Shown piece by piece: positions 46,981 to 60,507 of a stretch of 64,000 bases of DNA; within the stretch, counting starts at the first letter, position 1, and each line of letters begins with the position of its first letter. The notes below the pieces were generated by a model that was not told where the DNA came from, ran no database searches, and saw only the letters and a program-made list of their open reading frames with translations. A program made the position numbers and the translations under genes. The stretch is from Epiperipatus broadwayi. Lineage: Eukaryota; Onychophora; Udeonychophora; Euonychophora; Peripatidae. The DNA is taken from NCBI GenBank assembly GCA_028023455.1, contig JAQFVV010012529.1, positions 684,001-748,000 of the forward strand. Direction: 5' to 3'.

Positions 46981-48678
46981 GTATATATAGGATAACATAT
47001 ATACTGGTGGCAATTTTAGTCAATTGATTATAAATTAATTTAAGGTAAATAAACTTTTCAAAATTTTATTAAATTAATTTATTTTTAATTATGCACAGAT
47101 ATAGTATACAGTAATATTAAGGTTTATAATAATTGATACTATTTTAGAATACTATTAACTTCACTTGTTTGAATGGATTCCAGTCTACTGCACAGACACC
47201 TAACTGCTCTATACTATTTTCACTGCAATTCTAATGCTAATTGATACAAGGTTATAAATTAAGACTGATCTTACTAATCAACTGGTGTGATCAATTACAG
47301 GTTATATAGTATGTAATAGGTAATAAAATAATTGTAAAATACAGGGATTCACATCTGTATTACAATAGTTATATAAGAAAGCATACATGGAGAGATTATA
47401 TCTTACAGTAGAAATTAAACGTCTACAGTATATATAGCATACAGTTTCATACATATCACTACATGACATGTATGAAAGAAAAATGGATGGCATATGGTAG
47501 GACTTGATAATCTACTGCATATCACTGTTTAAACAAAATAAGATAATGATTGTAAGGAATCAGCAGTCCAAATGATGTTACAATCATCTAATATTTATGC
47601 TTTACATAAGAATGAGAATCAGATGTAACTCATAACCTGAATTGACAGATACTAGCTGTACATTTTTATCAATAATAATTTAAATCCAAAACTAGTTAGT
47701 TAAAACTAACATCTATTTAACAGAACCCCAATCTAGCTTGTCTATGCAACAGGCTTGTCTCCCATTCATAAATTTTAAAATTTTACTGATTTAATATACT
47801 ATCATTAACTACATAAAGTGGAAATAATGATTTAACTAATATACACCTTTTAATAGCATGGCAAGAAACTGCGATTACAAGCTAATTACCTTTTATAACT
47901 ATTACCATTAGTGCTGACTAAATTGTGGCATGATATTTAAATAGAACAAACTACAATCTCTTGCCATACCTACTCATAAACAGATTTAAGTAAATAACTA
48001 TTCATTAACATATTTCATTAGATAGGAGACAGTAATTAATTAAAGATTACTTTAAAGTTGTATTTTTTTGAAAGTTCAGGTTCAGTCTTTAAGTATTAGT
48101 GGAGTTGATTCTTAAAACCATAGCTATAGTGGATGAAGGTTTAAATCATTATTTCACATTGGTTTTAGATGCATAAATATTAATTAGATCTTGGTTTGGT
48201 GGCTGGTTCTTCCTGTAATACTGAACATCAGTTTTATTTGTCTAAGGTGGATACATAATGAACATAGTTTCTTTTGTTGTTGTGTGACTTGGCAATGAGT
48301 TTGTAGTCTGCCTCCGGCCAGCTTGACAAAGCAAGGCAGATAATGGCTTCTCTACTCTTGCATGGTAGACTTACTGGTTCTGGCAGATAAAAATTAAAGC
48401 AGAATAATAATACTGGCAGAATAAAGATAGAATAATAATGAACACAGAATAAAGACAAATTGAAAGCAGGATCAAGATAGAATGCTAAAAAGATACTAAT
48501 GAATTTAATTTCCAACACTATGATTTAGAGTTATCTGAAATCTTATATTTCCTATGTCATGTACGTTTCACCTATTTATCCCTACAATCTCCAATTGCAC
48601 CAGGTTTAAACCCTGAAAGAATATCCTTTTAGATGCCTATACGGTTGTACAGGTATATCCGTATATATAGGGTAACAT
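46981..48678. other. 1.66-kb segment between near-identical 18-bp direct repeats
   Basis: GTATATATAGGATAACAT (46981-46998) and GTATATATAGGGTAACAT (48661-48678) differ at one base and bracket this segment, which is more complex in sequence than the flanks. The repeats could be a long target duplication of an unrecognised insertion or chance. The inside holds short open frames without domains and, near 48390-48480, an irregular repetition of the AGAATAATAATA/AGAATAAAGA type. Confidence 0.35.
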
Positions 48679-49000
48679 CTATGTTTGTAATCTAATTGGT
48701 ATAGTGAGATTACAACGGTCCTTACTTAAAGGTATTATATATTTTTTAAATTATAATTTATATTTATTTTTAAGTAAATTTGTATTTTAATATGCTTAAA
48801 TCGCATGTATATATGTGTATTCCATGTACCACCATGATATATATATATATAGCATCTTGTTATTCGATCATTTAATATATTTTTCTAAGTTGATTTAAAA
48901 TTACATGTAAATAAAATCACACGATACACACCTGTTTTGGCTTATTGTGATGATTAAATCTAAAATTAGTTTAGACAACAAATGTTTGTCAAAAATATAT
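48679..49000. other. AT-rich background, no gene seen
   Basis: AT-rich spacer with a (TA)n tract near 48838-48850. Nothing recognised. Confidence 0.5.
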
Positions 49001-51803
49001 TGTAATGGTCAGTTTGCATGATCACACAACTCGATCTAGAATATGACCACAAGTACCTAGAGTCCAATCATGCGTGAGATACACGTCAGGGACACTCATG
49101 AACTCTGCCCTGTATGCCCAGCTTCCAAATTCAATTACTTATGAGTGGTGACTTCGATGATACTAGATTATTTAATTTATTTCCTCCCAACATTGCACAG
49201 AGGAGAAACAAAGATACTCAGGGGAAAATCATGGCAAGTGCGTGCATACATTTGATACAGACAGGCATGTATTTTTGGCATTAGCGGGATCTTATAACTT
49301 TCCAAATCATGACATTAATAATTTAATAACTATATTTTAAAATTAACTATATCAATTAAATAAAGAACCCTCAATGTTCAAAGACATTTGTTTTAATATT
49401 ATACTTAATAATAAAGATATATAGGAAAACAGAGATTTATACATTGAGTTATATTAGATAATTAGTCTCATATTACAAATAAATCGTGTTGTGCTTATTC
49501 GCACTTTAACATGGGTATTTACATATAAATTTATATATTGTTACTTTTGATGCGGCGTTATGATATTTTAATAATTAATCTGGCACAATTATGTAGCGTA
49601 CAATTATAACAATTCGCCTGAATCACAATAGAGAAAGCAACCTTGACTGATTTAAGGATGATTTACATAATTGTCGGTTAACTAACCGACCAGATTATCA
49701 TAAGTTGATAGTATATGGAAGTATACGCAATAAATATTTATTTGCTTTATTTAGATGACTAACATATGTGGGAGTATTTCTATAATAAATCTATCTAGAG
49801 TCGTTAAGTGACACATAAACAGAAAATTAATAAATTTATGAACTATTTAATTAGATATTTATAGGCTTAAGCTTTTAAAGGAGGACTATAATATGATTAA
49901 GTGTCACAGTGTTAACACGAAGGCCAAATAATATTTGTGGATCCATTTCTTGGAAGTAAAATACTTTATCATTTTGAAATAAGAAAATATCCATGCCGAC
50001 TTGCCACACCCCACATTTTGTGGAATCAGCTTTTAGGAGTTGAGGATCTCGGATGGAATTGCTATGGGCTGAACTTTGTCGTAATTATCCCATGCATTGC
50101 TCTCATTGCACGAGTAGACAGTCCATGGTGTTCATTGCCCTGATTATGACCTAAACGAAGATGCAATGGCACAGGCGTTCTGATACACATCTCTAGATAA
50201 AGCTTGATTATAAAGAATAATAGCCTATGCTAACAATGCTTGGGATAGACTAATAACTAGTTAAGATATATATAACTAAGCATATTACCTATAACAATAA
50301 AATCGAATACGATGGTATGATCAGATTTGCTAAACAAATTAAAAGGCGTTATTATAAAACTATATTTAAGTTTAAACATACTAACATTCTATTTTCCCCC
50401 TTTCATTACATCCTTCAATAAAACTACACATATGTTTAATATAATATAAAATTAGGTGTGTTTTAATAAAAATATACATATATATTTAATTGTGCGAGGA
50501 TAAAGACACAAAAGAAATATATAATTAATATATTTGTTTTGAATTAATATTGCGCTAATAAATAAATTAACATTTGTATAACTCGTAAACTAATCAAAGG
50601 TGGAACTTTATTCCCTCTCCCCCCTGTTATTTATGCAAAAAGTATAATGAATGAAAAGACATTTAAAATCTCGCAACTTAGCAAGCGTTTGTGGTTTTAA
50701 AAGTAAACACAAAATCATTAATGACCTGGCACTCCCCTCTAATGGCAAGGAACTAAGCTGAAGATAATTGTATTTGCAAGGGTGGGAATTTATTGATATA
50801 TCATTTGGGATTTAAAATATATTTTAGACAAAATTATTAGGGAAATAATGACCACATCAAATTAAATTTGAATTAAATTATGGAACTAAGGTAAAGATAA
50901 TTGTACTTGCGAGGATGGGAGTTTATTGACATATATATTGTAGATAAAATTTTTAAGAAAATAATGCCCGCATCAAATTAAATTATGAATCTAAGATATT
51001 TATGAAGTGAAATAGTGTCATTTACATTAATGATCATATATTTAATGATTAATAAAATTAATGTTAGAACAGGTTCAGAATTTATAAGACATTAACATAA
51101 AATTCTTAAACATTTAAGAATTACTGAAAAGAAAGTTAAACGTCTATGATAGTGGCATTTCAATGACATTACCTTTTTTGTTGGTGATTTCTGACAAGCT
51201 ATGAAGTTCATGTTTCCATGGCTCATTTTGAGCATAAATGTCCTTTCAATCATTTTGGAAGCAGAGTAGCAGATTTCCAGATTAGTTTTTAAGACATGGC
51301 ATCAAGTTCATGCGTGTTGGTGGGAACTGGAGTAGGCATGGTCAGGAGAAGGTTCATCTTTTCCTACTACTCAGCGGTTGTCATATTGAAATTTTGAGTG
51401 ACATGGATTCATTTGGCTGGCGCCTTATAAATTTTAGTACTCTTCTCTACTTGACTGAAATTGGGCCCTATTTATACGATTCCTGATTATATAAGGAATG
51501 CTTTTAGGTTAATTACCTAAGGCTATAAAATGCTGCTATAGATCGACTTTTTCATGAGGAATTTACCTTTTGTTCTTAAGGTAGTACAACACAGTGCAAT
51601 TGGGTTGGTATGTTTCTAAAATGATTGTTCTAAATCTATTTCTAGCTCAGAAATAGATTTTATTAAACGATAAATTTTCATTAAGGAAATTGATTTGATT
51701 TTTTATAAGATTAATAATTTTAAGAATACTAATGGATTTTAGTTAAATATTTTATGTTTCTAGAAGCTTCCAAGCTGATTGTATCATCCTGACCACTATT
51801 ACA
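49001..51803 (-). mobile_element. Large element with inverted ends and minus-strand TATA, copy 2
   Basis: The sister of 42030-44665. The left end is TGTAATGGTCAG; the right end is CTGACCACTATTACA, an imperfect inverted match with a two-base insertion. A second inverted patch follows (GCATGATC near the left, GATTGTATCATC near the right). The minus strand has a TATA motif about 330 bp from its 5' end. An internal direct repetition at 50760-50800 and 50884-50920 (AAGATAATTGTA, TTGCRAGG) precedes a matching GGGARTTTATTGA. No long reading frame exists; the 68-codon frame at 49937-50143 lies in a complex patch without a recognised domain. A retroelement-type origin is possible but unproven. Confidence 0.5.
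51453..51476 (-). promoter_or_regulatory. Candidate TATA plus initiator-like motif, minus strand
   Basis: The minus strand reads TATAAATAGGGCCC, then TCAGTC about 20 bases from the TATA start. The motif order matches that of the sister element at 44163-44197; the spacing is shorter than ideal. Confidence 0.4.
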
Positions 51804-52415
51804 TAAATACGTATTTAAGTATAATATTTTAATATAATTTTAAATATATAGTTTATTATCAAATATACGAATATAAATATTAATTTATACACAATCTCCC
51901 ATCACCTTTTATATATACATGTGCTTTACACACATATACGACCTATTAAAATATATAAAATATTTATTATTTAGTTAAGATATTATTAAATATCTTAGGC
52001 ACAGTTATTTTGAAAGAAAGTAACACAAAATTATGTTATATAGGTTTGTATAAAATCGTATGACTGGGATTTGAATTCGGTTTGGTGGTGGGAGATTGGA
52101 TAGGACTGTGAAGCGCAATCTGAATCTCAGATTGACCACTTCAATATCTCAGGTTGTGTGACTATTGCTAAAATCTTGATGAAAGATAAATAATTGAATC
52201 ACACAAAATATTCTGGTCTGGGGAAAAGACAAAAGAGAAAATTTATTTTCGTAATTTAAAATATAAAATCATAAAGGTGTTAATTGCTTAGCTCTCCAAA
52301 GAAAATTTGTTTTTAAATATCTTGATTTTGAATGAGTATTAATAGGCTAGGTTTTTTTGTGCTAAAAGAGACTGTAAAAATTTAGGAAGCTTCAGCTAAC
52401 ATACTTCATGTCAAT
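51804..52415. other. AT-rich background with a perfect small hairpin
   Basis: At 52116-52134 CAATCTGA and TCAGATTG pair perfectly around ATC. This lies in a short complex patch (52060-52160) that I do not recognise. The rest is AT-rich. Confidence 0.45.
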
Positions 52416-52424
52416 TTAAACTTT

Positions 52425-52680
52425 AATATGGCAGAGTAGGGCAGGCAGAATTTGCTGTCTCCCAAGCCCGGGGAATGATGATCTCCATTTCCATCCTATG
52501 TACCAAACTAATACATAGCCATCTCAGTGATGGAAGACGTTCCTGTTAAAACCTTGCTGCAGTAAGACCTCAACTGGAAGAATGCCTATCATGAGAACAA
52601 GAATTGTTATCAACCTCACCATCAAGAAGTGCCATCAAACAAGCTGTGCCTAAGAAGTTTAGGTAATAACTCCTAAGAAC
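52425..52680. other. Complex-sequence island of unknown function
   Basis: A balanced-composition stretch in AT-rich surroundings, starting around GGCAGAGTAGGGCAGGCAG and including CCCAAGCCCGGGG. One frame stays open for about 40 codons (GRVGQAEFAVSQARGMMISI...), but there is no start, splice pattern or domain. It may be an old exon-derived or transposon-derived fragment. Confidence 0.35.
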
Positions 52681-53345
52681 ACCACAAAGAGCTCTAAAAA
52701 TAAACTCTAACTTTAAAAGCTATAGTTATCCTTAAAATTAAATGAATGTTCGAAGTTAATTTCTAAAATCTTATCTAAATTAAATGTAAAACCATTCCTA
52801 ATTACTTGCCTCATTCTTTGTAAACTTAGATATGTAAAATCTCTCGTACTATGTATAATGTGTTACTTAAAAAAAAGACGATCTTTTATTTTCATGTCAA
52901 GGCAGTGAGCGGATTTGATTCTAATAATTCTGTATTGAAGATATCCTAATTTATATCTTCTACTTTATAAATGTTAATAACACTTATTTAGCTTAACCTA
53001 ATTCACTGTTTCAAACTTATATCCAAAATGATAATATGTTAATAATAATATCTGATTGCTTTGTGACGGATATTATGATATAAATTAGTTTTGATTATTA
53101 AATAGTTATTATCATGATTTTAAAGATTCATTATCTGATAACTAAAGCCTAGCCAGAGAGATATGATCTTACGGTATATTTTATAGCTTATTGTTAATTG
53201 TAAATCCCCCAAATATACCTTTTCTCTCTTTCTATAGTATCTGATTAACAATGCAGATTATTAATTTATTAAATGAGATTATTAATATTAATTTAGCACT
53301 TTTATTATGGCATTGTAATTAAATGCTTAATTTGATGAACTAATG
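52681..53345. other. AT-rich background, no gene seen
   Basis: Nothing recognised in this stretch. Confidence 0.5.
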
Positions 53346-53585
53346 CTTACTACCTTTCAATGGGCTCACAGTGGAGGTTGTCCCCCTTTATTCAGCTACT
53401 CTCATCATGTGGACACCAAGTCACACCCAGGGATCATATTGTTTGGGTAAGGCTATCACTTATAGAACTGGGGCATGAGGACCTAGACACTTTAAATTAA
53501 GCTTATCTGAGTTCCAAACTCAGAATGTTTGTTATTAGCAAGCCATTTGGTCTCAAGGTACCACACATACAAGATGTAAAATCCT
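53346..53585. other. Complex island, probable decayed repeat
   Basis: A GC-richer block including GTGGAGGTTGTCCCCC and GTCACACCCAGGG, with the palindrome CTGAGTTCCAAACTCAG near 53508. The style is that of a dispersed repeat, but no partner occurs in this window. Confidence 0.4.
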
Positions 53586-54059
53586 GTGAATAATTAATTG
53601 CTCATCTGCACCACCATATCTTTAAAATTTAGCAAGTGCCTATAGCAAATATATGTAATATTAGTTTATTCAATTCTTCCTTTGTAGGATATCTATTCAG
53701 AATTTGTCTGAAACCACAAGTATCTCTTATTGATAGATCTAGATCTATGTTGTTCTCGAGCTTTATTATTATGCTTAAACATTATGTAATTTAGGTAAAC
53801 AGCAGCCATATTAGCATGGTAGTTAGTCATATTTGCGGCTAGCATAATTGCTCATCAGGTAGAAAGCCATGACACTGAAATAGTATTTGTCATATTAATT
53901 TCCATAGTCATGACTTATTCATCATGCATGAAGTTATTAAACACCTTGTCCTTATCATTTAATCGTATTCCAATTAAATTATTATTGCTTAAATATAGAT
54001 AGGTTTGATATGCATTAGAATTAATTATTGATCTTGTCTTAAATTTAATATTATTAAGT
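53586..54059. other. AT-rich background, no gene seen
   Basis: Nothing recognised in this stretch. Confidence 0.5.
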
Positions 54060-54450
54060 TTATAGACCCAGTTTGTAATGCTTGTGTGGTTGGGTTTTGG
54101 GTCTCATGTCTCTCCCTCTTTGGAACCAGCTCGCAAGTCAAATTAAGACCCATGTGTAACCTCACAAATATGACTCATAAGGTGTTAAACCGCACAACTC
54201 CGGTAAATGGGTTGAAGCTTGGTTGAATATGGGATCTCTCAATCCCATTCTGGTATTTTACCCGAGCTCTGGGTTTTGTTACATGTACAAATCTGACTGT
54301 TACATATTATATATTTAAAATTTCGATCCATTACTTGCAGTCTGGATTCTTCAATCTATTGGGTATAGGTAACTCCATTACCTTCCCTGAGGTCTGAGTT
54401 TATTTATCCAATACCCTACTTGCAAGCTCATTTTTGAGTGGGAATAATAA
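54060..54450. other. Complex island, probable decayed repeat
   Basis: A second GC-richer block about 480 bp after the previous one, with GTGGTTGGGTTTTGGGTC, TCTCTCCCTCTTTGG and a short inverted pair, TTGCAAGCTCA/TGAGTGGG, at its end. No long frame is open. The two islands may be parts of one element interrupted by AT-rich DNA. I cannot name it. Confidence 0.4.
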
Positions 54451-57400
54451 TCTTTTTAATTAAATTATTAATTATTTATCTGCTAAAATTTAATTTAGTA
54501 AACTGTTTACAAACATTTTAATTACGTTTTCTAGAATGTCATTTTTATTGTTAAATGAAAACATTTAGTTTTCTTTTAAATTACTTTTTAAAATAAATTT
54601 AGAATCTATTATCCTTTTAAATTTTAGAAAATATTTTGCATTTATCACAAAATAACTTTATAATTAATTATACTGTATACATTTAGCTGTGCATTTATAA
54701 TAGATATTTAATTTTTATTTATAAAAATTTATTAAATTTTTGAAATTTTATTCATACTTTTGCACAAACATGTTATGTATATTAAAAATACTGATTATTT
54801 TTGACATCAGTTGTTGAAAATGGAGACATACTTATGTAATATTAAGAAGTGAAGTCTATAAGCAAGTTAAAAGATATTTTGAAAGCTTTATTTAATCTAG
54901 GTTAAATATATACACTCTACTTGTATTTCAAGATTAATTAATTATTAAAAATGTTTTTAGGATGTATTTTTTCATATATTTTCAAAAGTTTATCTTTGGT
55001 AATGGCCATATAGAAATATCTTAAACATAGGGAAGATAATAATTAAGGTAATATGTTAAAATTCAGTAATGGAAAAAAAAAATTTTTTTAAAGAAAATTG
55101 TTTGCATATTTTATTTTTCATATTAAGTATATATCTGGATGTTTTGGAAAAGAAAGAAGTTGGTGGATTTAAGAAGAAATTTTCATTTACTTGGATAGTT
55201 TTTGAAAAAAAAAAAAGGGGGGGGGTGTTTATAACTTATCAATAAATAAGAATGAACATTAATGTATATAACTATTGATTGATTTATTTTTAAAATTTTA
55301 TGTGGATGCATATATTCAACTGAATTATTTAGAAGATTTGTAATAATATTGGAAACAGAGAAATTATAATTGTAGAGATAAAAGTTATCTACAAAAATGT
55401 AAAGTTAAGCAATTTCAAGGAAAATGGAATAGTAAAAGAGTTTTGTAAAGATATGTTAAAAGCAAGTTATGAAAAACTAATAAAATTTGGACATCTGTAG
55501 TTTTATAAATTACTATATTATATACTAATAAGTTTTGGGGGAAAAAATTGAAGAAAATAAATATTTTAATGTATTTTTAAAGATGTAATTATTAAAGAGA
55601 GAATATATATCGTTGCATATAAAATGATAATTTTTAACAGATAAAATTATTGAAATATTTTAAATATATGGAAATATCTGTTATATTTTTTATTTTAGAA
55701 AGATCACAGTCAGATGTTAATAATCAGTGATCAGTGAAAATAGTAAACTATAAATGTTTTTTGCATTCAAAAGGGAGACTCTATTAAATGCAATCTCTGG
55801 CTTTAATATAGAGGCAAAAAAACATATTGTTATATATATATTGTAGCCTCAAGAAAACCGAGAACAAAAAGTGGTAACTGACACAAGCTGAACAAACTAA
55901 ACAAACATCCACCAAAATGTAAGCTCAGGGTCATAATAAAATAATAGCTAGTAATAATAACTCAAGTAATACATATTATAGACTAATTCTAGTGCACCTA
56001 GCAATAAGAGCCTAAAATAAGCATTAATACGACAAATTCAGAACTCAGGATTGCATATAGCCAATAATAGCTAAATAGCTGGTAATAATATGAGCTTATA
56101 AATGTACATAGGCTAGCTCAAATGCTGCTGTAATAAGAGAGAAAATATGCATAATCAATTGTGATGAATGCAAAAACATCAACTTTAAGAGAAGAGTTTT
56201 CTCAAAATATAATAATTTTAAAAATCTTAAGCATATGACACAGAAAGGGTTAGGTAACTTTCAAATCTTCTTTCTCCAACATGTCTTCTAAAATACAACC
56301 AAATCTTATTTATCATGATCATCTTTCCAAAATGATCAGATTTAAGATACAGTTCCTCTTTATTAAATTAAATCATGTCTTCTTTTACATCACATAATTC
56401 TTTCTTAAAATAATTTGGATCTTAAACATAGCAATTCTTTCTCAAATAATTTATAAAAAAAATCTCAGGGTTCTCTTTATGATGAATTCTTTCATAATCA
56501 GTAGTTTTATTTTTTAAAATCAAACATGAATGTGATCCTAATAAAACAATATTAGCAATAAGATATGACCTTATCTTTAAGATGATATCTTAATGAATCA
56601 AATAATTATTAAATTTAGAATTAAAATTAAACATGAAGAAACTCTTAAATTAAAAATAACTATAATACACTAAGATTACATTCATTGTATCATGAGTAGA
56701 AAGGAATTTTGTTGCTACCCACAATATCAGACCAATAGGTTTTCTCTTAATCTTCTACTAAAATAAAATCAAGCAATCTTAGCTTTATCAAAATATATTG
56801 CTTTTATATGTATACAACTTTTATTTATGTGTGTATGTAAATATACACACATACTTAAGAAATAGAAAAGTGATCTTATACCAGTTGAATAAAATTGTTT
56901 TATCATTTTTTTAATTAAATAAAATAAACTTTTTTGATGTTATCTGAACATCAGTAATATAATTTAAATAAATTGACTTTCATATCAGATTTCTTTATAT
57001 TCTTGTACTCTCAATCTATTAAATAAATAAATATGAATTGTGTGGCAATATTATTATATTTTTGAAAGATGCAGATAATAATAAGGAAATAGATAAACAT
57101 GTATTAATAATTAAAATAACATTTATTGACATTTATAACATTTAATAGGCAAATATCAAGTTATTTTATAACTTTTATAATTTACAAAATTACTAAAAAA
57201 AAAAATTTCCCAAAATAAAATAAAGAATATAATATAAGAGAAAATTATATATTACAATTTAAAATAATAGTAATAAATCCAACAATTAATAAATCTTATT
57301 ATGGCTTTTATAAATTCAGTAAAGTTCTCTTGTTTAGTATATTCTCTTACTATTATAGAGTTCCTAGGTGGAAATATTCAATACATTAAGTAAAATACAA

Positions 57401-60237
57401 TCGTACCAATCTTTGGTTGGTGATGAATGCTGAAGCAGATGTATACAATTTTATGTAGCCACATATACAATTTAATATCAAATATTTTATCAGATTTAAA
57501 TCATCTGGATGTGCTAGCTAGGCATATCTACAAGAGCTACACATCAAAATCATTCAGATTAACAAAGAGTGCAACTGAAAGTATGGTTGGCATTCTGCAG
57601 TACTTCCAAATATCAAATGCCAGGATAAAGACATGTTTGTGCATTACATATGACTTTAAATAAAATATATCACTGGAATATCTACATTAAGGGATAGACA
57701 AGCAAAGACAAAATAGGCTGATGGCATGAACTCAAAGAGCACTTACTTAGTCTCAAGTCGGGAAATATGAGAATGAACCATCAGAAGAAAGGGATTTGCC
57801 TTAATATAGCGTTATATGCTTAGTATCACAAAAACCTAACAAAACTCACTGGTCTATTACAATAAACTATAAGAGATAGACTAATGATATTATCTCTTAA
57901 AATAACAATAAATAAATGACGTGTAAACTCATAAAACAAATATAGCAAAATATAACTAAATATAAAATTGTGACATAATAATTGAACAATAAGAATATAT
58001 ATCAGCTTCTGAACTCTACCAGCATTTACACACATTCAAAATAATTTCAAAAAGGGACAAGTATAATATATTTTAAAATATTCTAGCAATATTCTGAGAA
58101 CTTAGCATGAAAATATCTGTTAAAATCATACATAAAAGTTATACAGAAATACAAAGAAAGAAATGTATGGCATGTAAAATAAATATTAAAACTAATATTT
58201 ATACCCATTACTAATAAAATAAAACAAGTCCTTAATCTTGCTATTCATATCATTGTGTTGGATAAAGTCAATACTTTCTGGGACATACTGGTGATATTAA
58301 AGATTAAATTAATACACAGCAATTGAAAAATATGAGGTATGTCCAAACTTAAAATTACTATCACAAATAAAAATGTAGTCATTCTGACTGGATTATTGTA
58401 GACTAAATAAGTAGAATAACAAATACTCGAAGCAGCATAATTCATAATAGTATGTAGAATAACAATACAACAAATATACATTTCAAGTAGTATATTGGAT
58501 AAATGAAATTAGCATTCTTTTTAAGAGCATGTTTTATCATCTACTGATGACTATAATGAATAGTAAATATTCTGAAATGGAACATGGGATTGTCAGGAAC
58601 ATTTAAATAAATATTTCTGGAGATTAAATAGAGCTTAGTAATAAATGAAAACAAACTTTTTAAAGAGCAAGCATATTTGAGAACTTGAAGCAAATGTATT
58701 GTAGGGTATTGAGTTCAAACCCTACATAAAAAATTTCCAAATACCTCAGAACATTGGAGCAATATCTCTTTATTCAGTTAACTTTATTAATCAAAGAGAA
58801 GACAAACTATATTTTGAATATCTAGTAATTAGAATTGTAAGGCACATATAAACAGTTGTCTGTAGACACAGACTCAATGAATAACTAATTTTTCTAATTA
58901 ACCTTTCTTAAAGCTAATTTATATTTACTAGATTATAGTATTTTTTTTTAATCTTTGATTCTAATATTTGTTTAGAGATTTATGAATTTTAATTTATAGC
59001 TTTTAAATCATTCAAATTATTTTTAATAGGCAGGCTTTGTATGTCTAAATATGGATGAGTGTGTGCCTGTATTTACAGACATAAATCTAAAACATTTATA
59101 GACACATTTTGATAATAGAAAGGGTTTTATTAAAATCATTTTATAATTTCTTTATAAAAAGTTATATTGTTTAAAAACAGTTATATATTATTTAGAATCA
59201 ATTTGTTTTATTATGTCTGGAAGAGTTATAGTTTCACTTAACCTTTTCAGACTGATGTCAAGGGTTAATAAGAGAGAGAAAATGAAGGTCAATTTTAGAC
59301 TCGAGAAAGGGGAGGGGGGTTGCCATTAGAATTGATAGAATCCAGGATATCATATTTTAGATTTCTTGCTAACAATAAATTTTAAAAAATTTGTCAATTC
59401 ACGGAAAATATGTAAAACAGACCACTACTAGAACACAGTTATGACTATCCAGATGTTTTTAGTAACAAAAGTGGTTGTCATCGATTAGCCGCCTTATGCC
59501 ACCTGAGGGCGTTCTACCTAGGTAAAAACACATTAAAATGCCGTTTACTAGGTATACCTATTAGTAGGCCTACTTATATATGCTGTCAGTAATATTATAC
59601 CATAACATATATACATATTTTAAGTTCTTTTTTTTGCAACCACTTAATTTCACAAAAAAAAGTCACTCTTTGACACCTTCAATAGGCTTAGCAGTTGCTA
59701 CGAAACTTTCGCAATTTACATTTACAGTATTTGTTTTTTGGGGGGATTCTAGAATTGTAGTGTAAGTAATTTGCAAATTTTTATTTTAAATTTTTTTAAC
59801 TCGTTTTAATGTATGTGGTATTTGTTATTTTAAATTTTAACATTGCAAACAACAATCACTAGAGACATGGTCAATTGTCAAAATTTGGGGAAACAAACTC
59901 TCTGGCAAAGCAATGTCACTCGCAAGATTTTAGAGTTGAGAATTAGACAATGGTCACGAGTGAAATCAACATTTTCATCAAGAGAGTATTCCAGTTGTTG
60001 TTAAAGTAATATCTTTTGAATGTGATTATTGTAATTGTATGCAATAGTTATATTTTGTGTTTGTTTATTAAAACATTTTTCACTCCAAAAAATTTGTTAG
60101 TATTATTTCTTGAAATATTGATGAGTGAAATGGTTTTCGTTTGTTGACTAAATAAATGTTTCAGCTAAGTTAGAACCATTGTAAAATCATTTTTGGGTTT
60201 CTAATTAATTAAAAATCGATCAATATAGTGCAAAAAC
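54451..60237. other. Long AT-rich region, no gene seen
   Basis: Includes an (A)12(G)9 junction at 55205-55225, an A-rich more complex stretch at about 55840-57800, a T-arm-like hairpin at 58700-58726, and a small GC-richer patch at 59480-59580 (GCCGCCTTATGCC, GAGGGCG). Around 56260-56520 a loose repetition of TTCTTTCTYAAAATAATTT occurs. All open frames are under 80 codons and without domains. Confidence 0.45.
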
Positions 60238-60249
60238 GGGGGGGGGGGG
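60238..60249 (+). repeat. Poly-G run
   Basis: Twelve consecutive G bases, unusual in DNA this AT-rich. It directly precedes the degenerate tandem array. Confidence 0.95.
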
Positions 60250-60475
60250 ATCCAATTACAAACAGATTTTTTTTAAAAAAACAAAAAACAAAAAAAAGGT
60301 TACTTTTATTTCAAACAAGTAAAATTAAAAACAGATTTCCATAAAAAGATTATTTTTAGTTAAAAAATATCAAATTAAAAACACATTTAAAAAAAAATAA
60401 TAATTTTTACTTAAAAGAAATGAAAGTAAAAACAATTTTTTTTTTTAAAAAGCTTACTTTTATTTAAAACAAAAA
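60250..60475 (+). repeat. Degenerate minisatellite, about 51-bp units
   Basis: Roughly four units share AAATTAAAAACAGATTT (or close variants) followed by an A/T run and a TTACTTTTATTT or TTATTTTTAGTT block. Units start near 60254, 60320, 60371 and 60422. Differences are mostly in homopolymer length. Confidence 0.7.
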
Positions 60476-60507
60476 AATAGTTGTATTAAATTGCGGGCCC
60501 ATAAGAA

